A stretch of 5,747 bases of DNA from an uncultured Clostridium sp. (GTDB lineage Bacteria; Bacillota_A; Clostridia; Lachnospirales; Lachnospiraceae). The stretch is from NCBI GenBank assembly GCA_947174825.1, contig CAMWKN010000134.1:1-5747 (forward strand), in the 5' to 3' direction. How positions within the stretch are numbered: the stretch's first letter is position 1; each line of letters opens with the position of its first letter. A program made the position numbers and the translations under genes. This document shows positions 4,812 to 5,747 of this stretch, one piece after another. The notes under the pieces were generated by a model that ran no database searches, had not been told where the DNA came from, and saw only the letters and a list, made by a program, of their open reading frames with translations.

Positions 4812-5747
4812 TTAAAATTCTGTAACATCTGCTTTACTCATAAGTCTTCCTTTGGACAGTATTAACGGAAGTACGATTAGGATATCACATATCATAAATC
4901 CGATCAAGCCTATCTGCGAAGCATATAATAAATACATTCCTTTTTGCTGATACACCAGTTCATTGATAAGATAGGTAAACAGAAAAATAGTTATAAAACC
5001 TACAATACATGCAATCAAATTCATCGATAACACTTCTGCCGCCACCTTTGCCATCACTTCTTTTCTGCTCCTTCCAAGGGCTCTATAAATTCCAAATTCA
5101 TAGCTTCTTTTCAGATACTGACCTGTAACAACAGAATTAATGGTAACCGCCAGTACAATTGCAATCAGAAAATCAATGGCATAGAAAAGCATATAAAATA
5201 CATCAAACTGTGGCAAGACACTGCTTCTCTCAGACTCCGTAATCTGCACCTTTCTGTCTCCGGCCAAATCTTTCACATAATCGTATAATTCTTCTCCTTC
5301 CATGCTATCACTATAAATATAAAGACGTCCCAGATTATCATCCTCATAAATAAAAAAAGTACAAAAACTTCCGTCATCTATAATGGCATCTACGGTATAC
5401 TCTCTATCCAGACTTTTATCAAAGCTTTGGTCAATCTTATCCCCCAGTTTAATTCCTCTGTCTTTTGCCAAATCCTGGCTTATGATAATACTTCCATGCT
5501 TACACTTTGAAAAATCTCCCTTGATTCCCAGATGATCAAATACTTCCTGCATATCCTGAACAGAATTAAATACATAAGACCATCCACCCATCTCAAGGTT
5601 TAATATTGTTCCATGCCGCAAGCCACCAAATCCCATGGTAGATGACATAACCATCCCAAGTTTGTCATCCTTCTCAACCGCTTTTGTAAAATCAGCAAAA
5701 TCTTTAAACTCTTCGTCTGTACTTTGCAAACTTACCACTACCAGCTT
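4812..5747 (-). CDS. FtsX-like ABC transporter permease, C-terminal part (partial)
   Basis: The frame is open to the right edge, so at least 311 C-terminal residues are present and the 5' end lies outside. Numbering from the GTG at 5736-5738, residues 1-175 form an extracytoplasmic-type domain. Helices follow at about 180-205, 236-258 and 272-295. Between the first two lies a cytoplasmic loop, RSYEFGIYRALGRSRKEV (211-228), the hallmark of FtsX/MacB-type permeases, where it couples to the ATPase. Such proteins act in lipoprotein export, antimicrobial peptide export or resistance, or cell-wall signalling; the substrate cannot be told from this part. The ATPase gene is not visible. The stop lies 34 bp before the ART-like gene with no terminator, so read-through into the cassette is possible. 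Confidence 0.88.
   Translation of the reverse strand, partial: KLVVVSLQSTDEEFKDFADFTKAVEKDDKLGMVMSSTMGFGGLRHGTILNLEMGGWSYVFNSVQDMQEVFDHLGIKGDFSKCKHGSIIISQDLAKDRGIKLGDKIDQSFDKSLDREYTVDAIIDDGSFCTFFIYEDDNLGRLYIYSDSMEGEELYDYVKDLAGDRKVQITESERSSVLPQFDVFYMLFYAIDFLIAIVLAVTINSVVTGQYLKRSYEFGIYRALGRSRKEVMAKVAAEVLSMNLIACIVGFITIFLFTYLINELVYQQKGMYLLYASQIGLIGFMICDILIVLPLILSKGRLMSKADVTEF

Noticed and set aside
1..5747. Search for CRISPR repeats, tRNA or rRNA genes, riboswitches and complete insertion sequences
   Set aside because: No regularly spaced repeats, cloverleaf-like sequences, conserved riboswitch cores or flanking inverted repeats with an intact transposase were visible.

Overview
The window looks like a low-G+C Gram-positive chromosome segment, most likely from a gut clostridium of the Lachnospiraceae type. 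The signs are an A+T-rich composition, strong purine-rich Shine-Dalgarno sites, and several families I know mainly from that group: an AraC-GGDEF fusion, a DUF3784 membrane protein, an Rpn-type nuclease tail ending in an 'MCKA.EEL' segment, and a clostridial HipA-like kinase pair. The taxon is inferred from remembered family distribution, not from a marker gene. Every supported gene lies on the minus strand, so transcription runs from high to low coordinates.

In transcription order, the window opens inside the 3' part of an FtsX-type ABC transporter permease (4812-5747, cut by the edge). After a 34-bp gap with no visible terminator comes a compact three-gene cassette. It holds a small protein of the 'ADP-ribosylation/crystallin J1' family (4403-4777), a 115-aa protein resembling a detached HipA N-terminal subdomain (4022-4369), and a HipA-like kinase core overlapping it by 28 bp (3270-4049). 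The last two together resemble a HipA protein split in two, as in HipS/HipT. This cassette is the most interesting part of the window and has the layout of a toxin-antitoxin or defence-like module, but that role is inference.

Immediately downstream is a short piece of an Rpn/PD-(D/E)XK nuclease-type transposase, of which only the C-terminal tail survives (2979-3218). A 53-aa reading frame inside it has its own start and ribosome binding site. Then come single genes that appear to be separate transcription units: a three-helix DUF3784 membrane protein (2592-2924), a HAD-superfamily phosphatase-like protein (1845-2480), and a class I SAM-dependent methyltransferase (1032-1679) with a good extended -10 promoter, a 12-bp palindrome in its leader and a probable terminator. 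Last is an AraC-type DNA-binding domain fused to a shortened GGDEF domain (122-928).

Positions 1-121 hold only the possible first 11 codons of another minus-strand gene. No tRNA, rRNA, CRISPR array or complete insertion sequence was seen. Family assignments rest on motifs read by eye and on recalled family consensus; no database search was possible.
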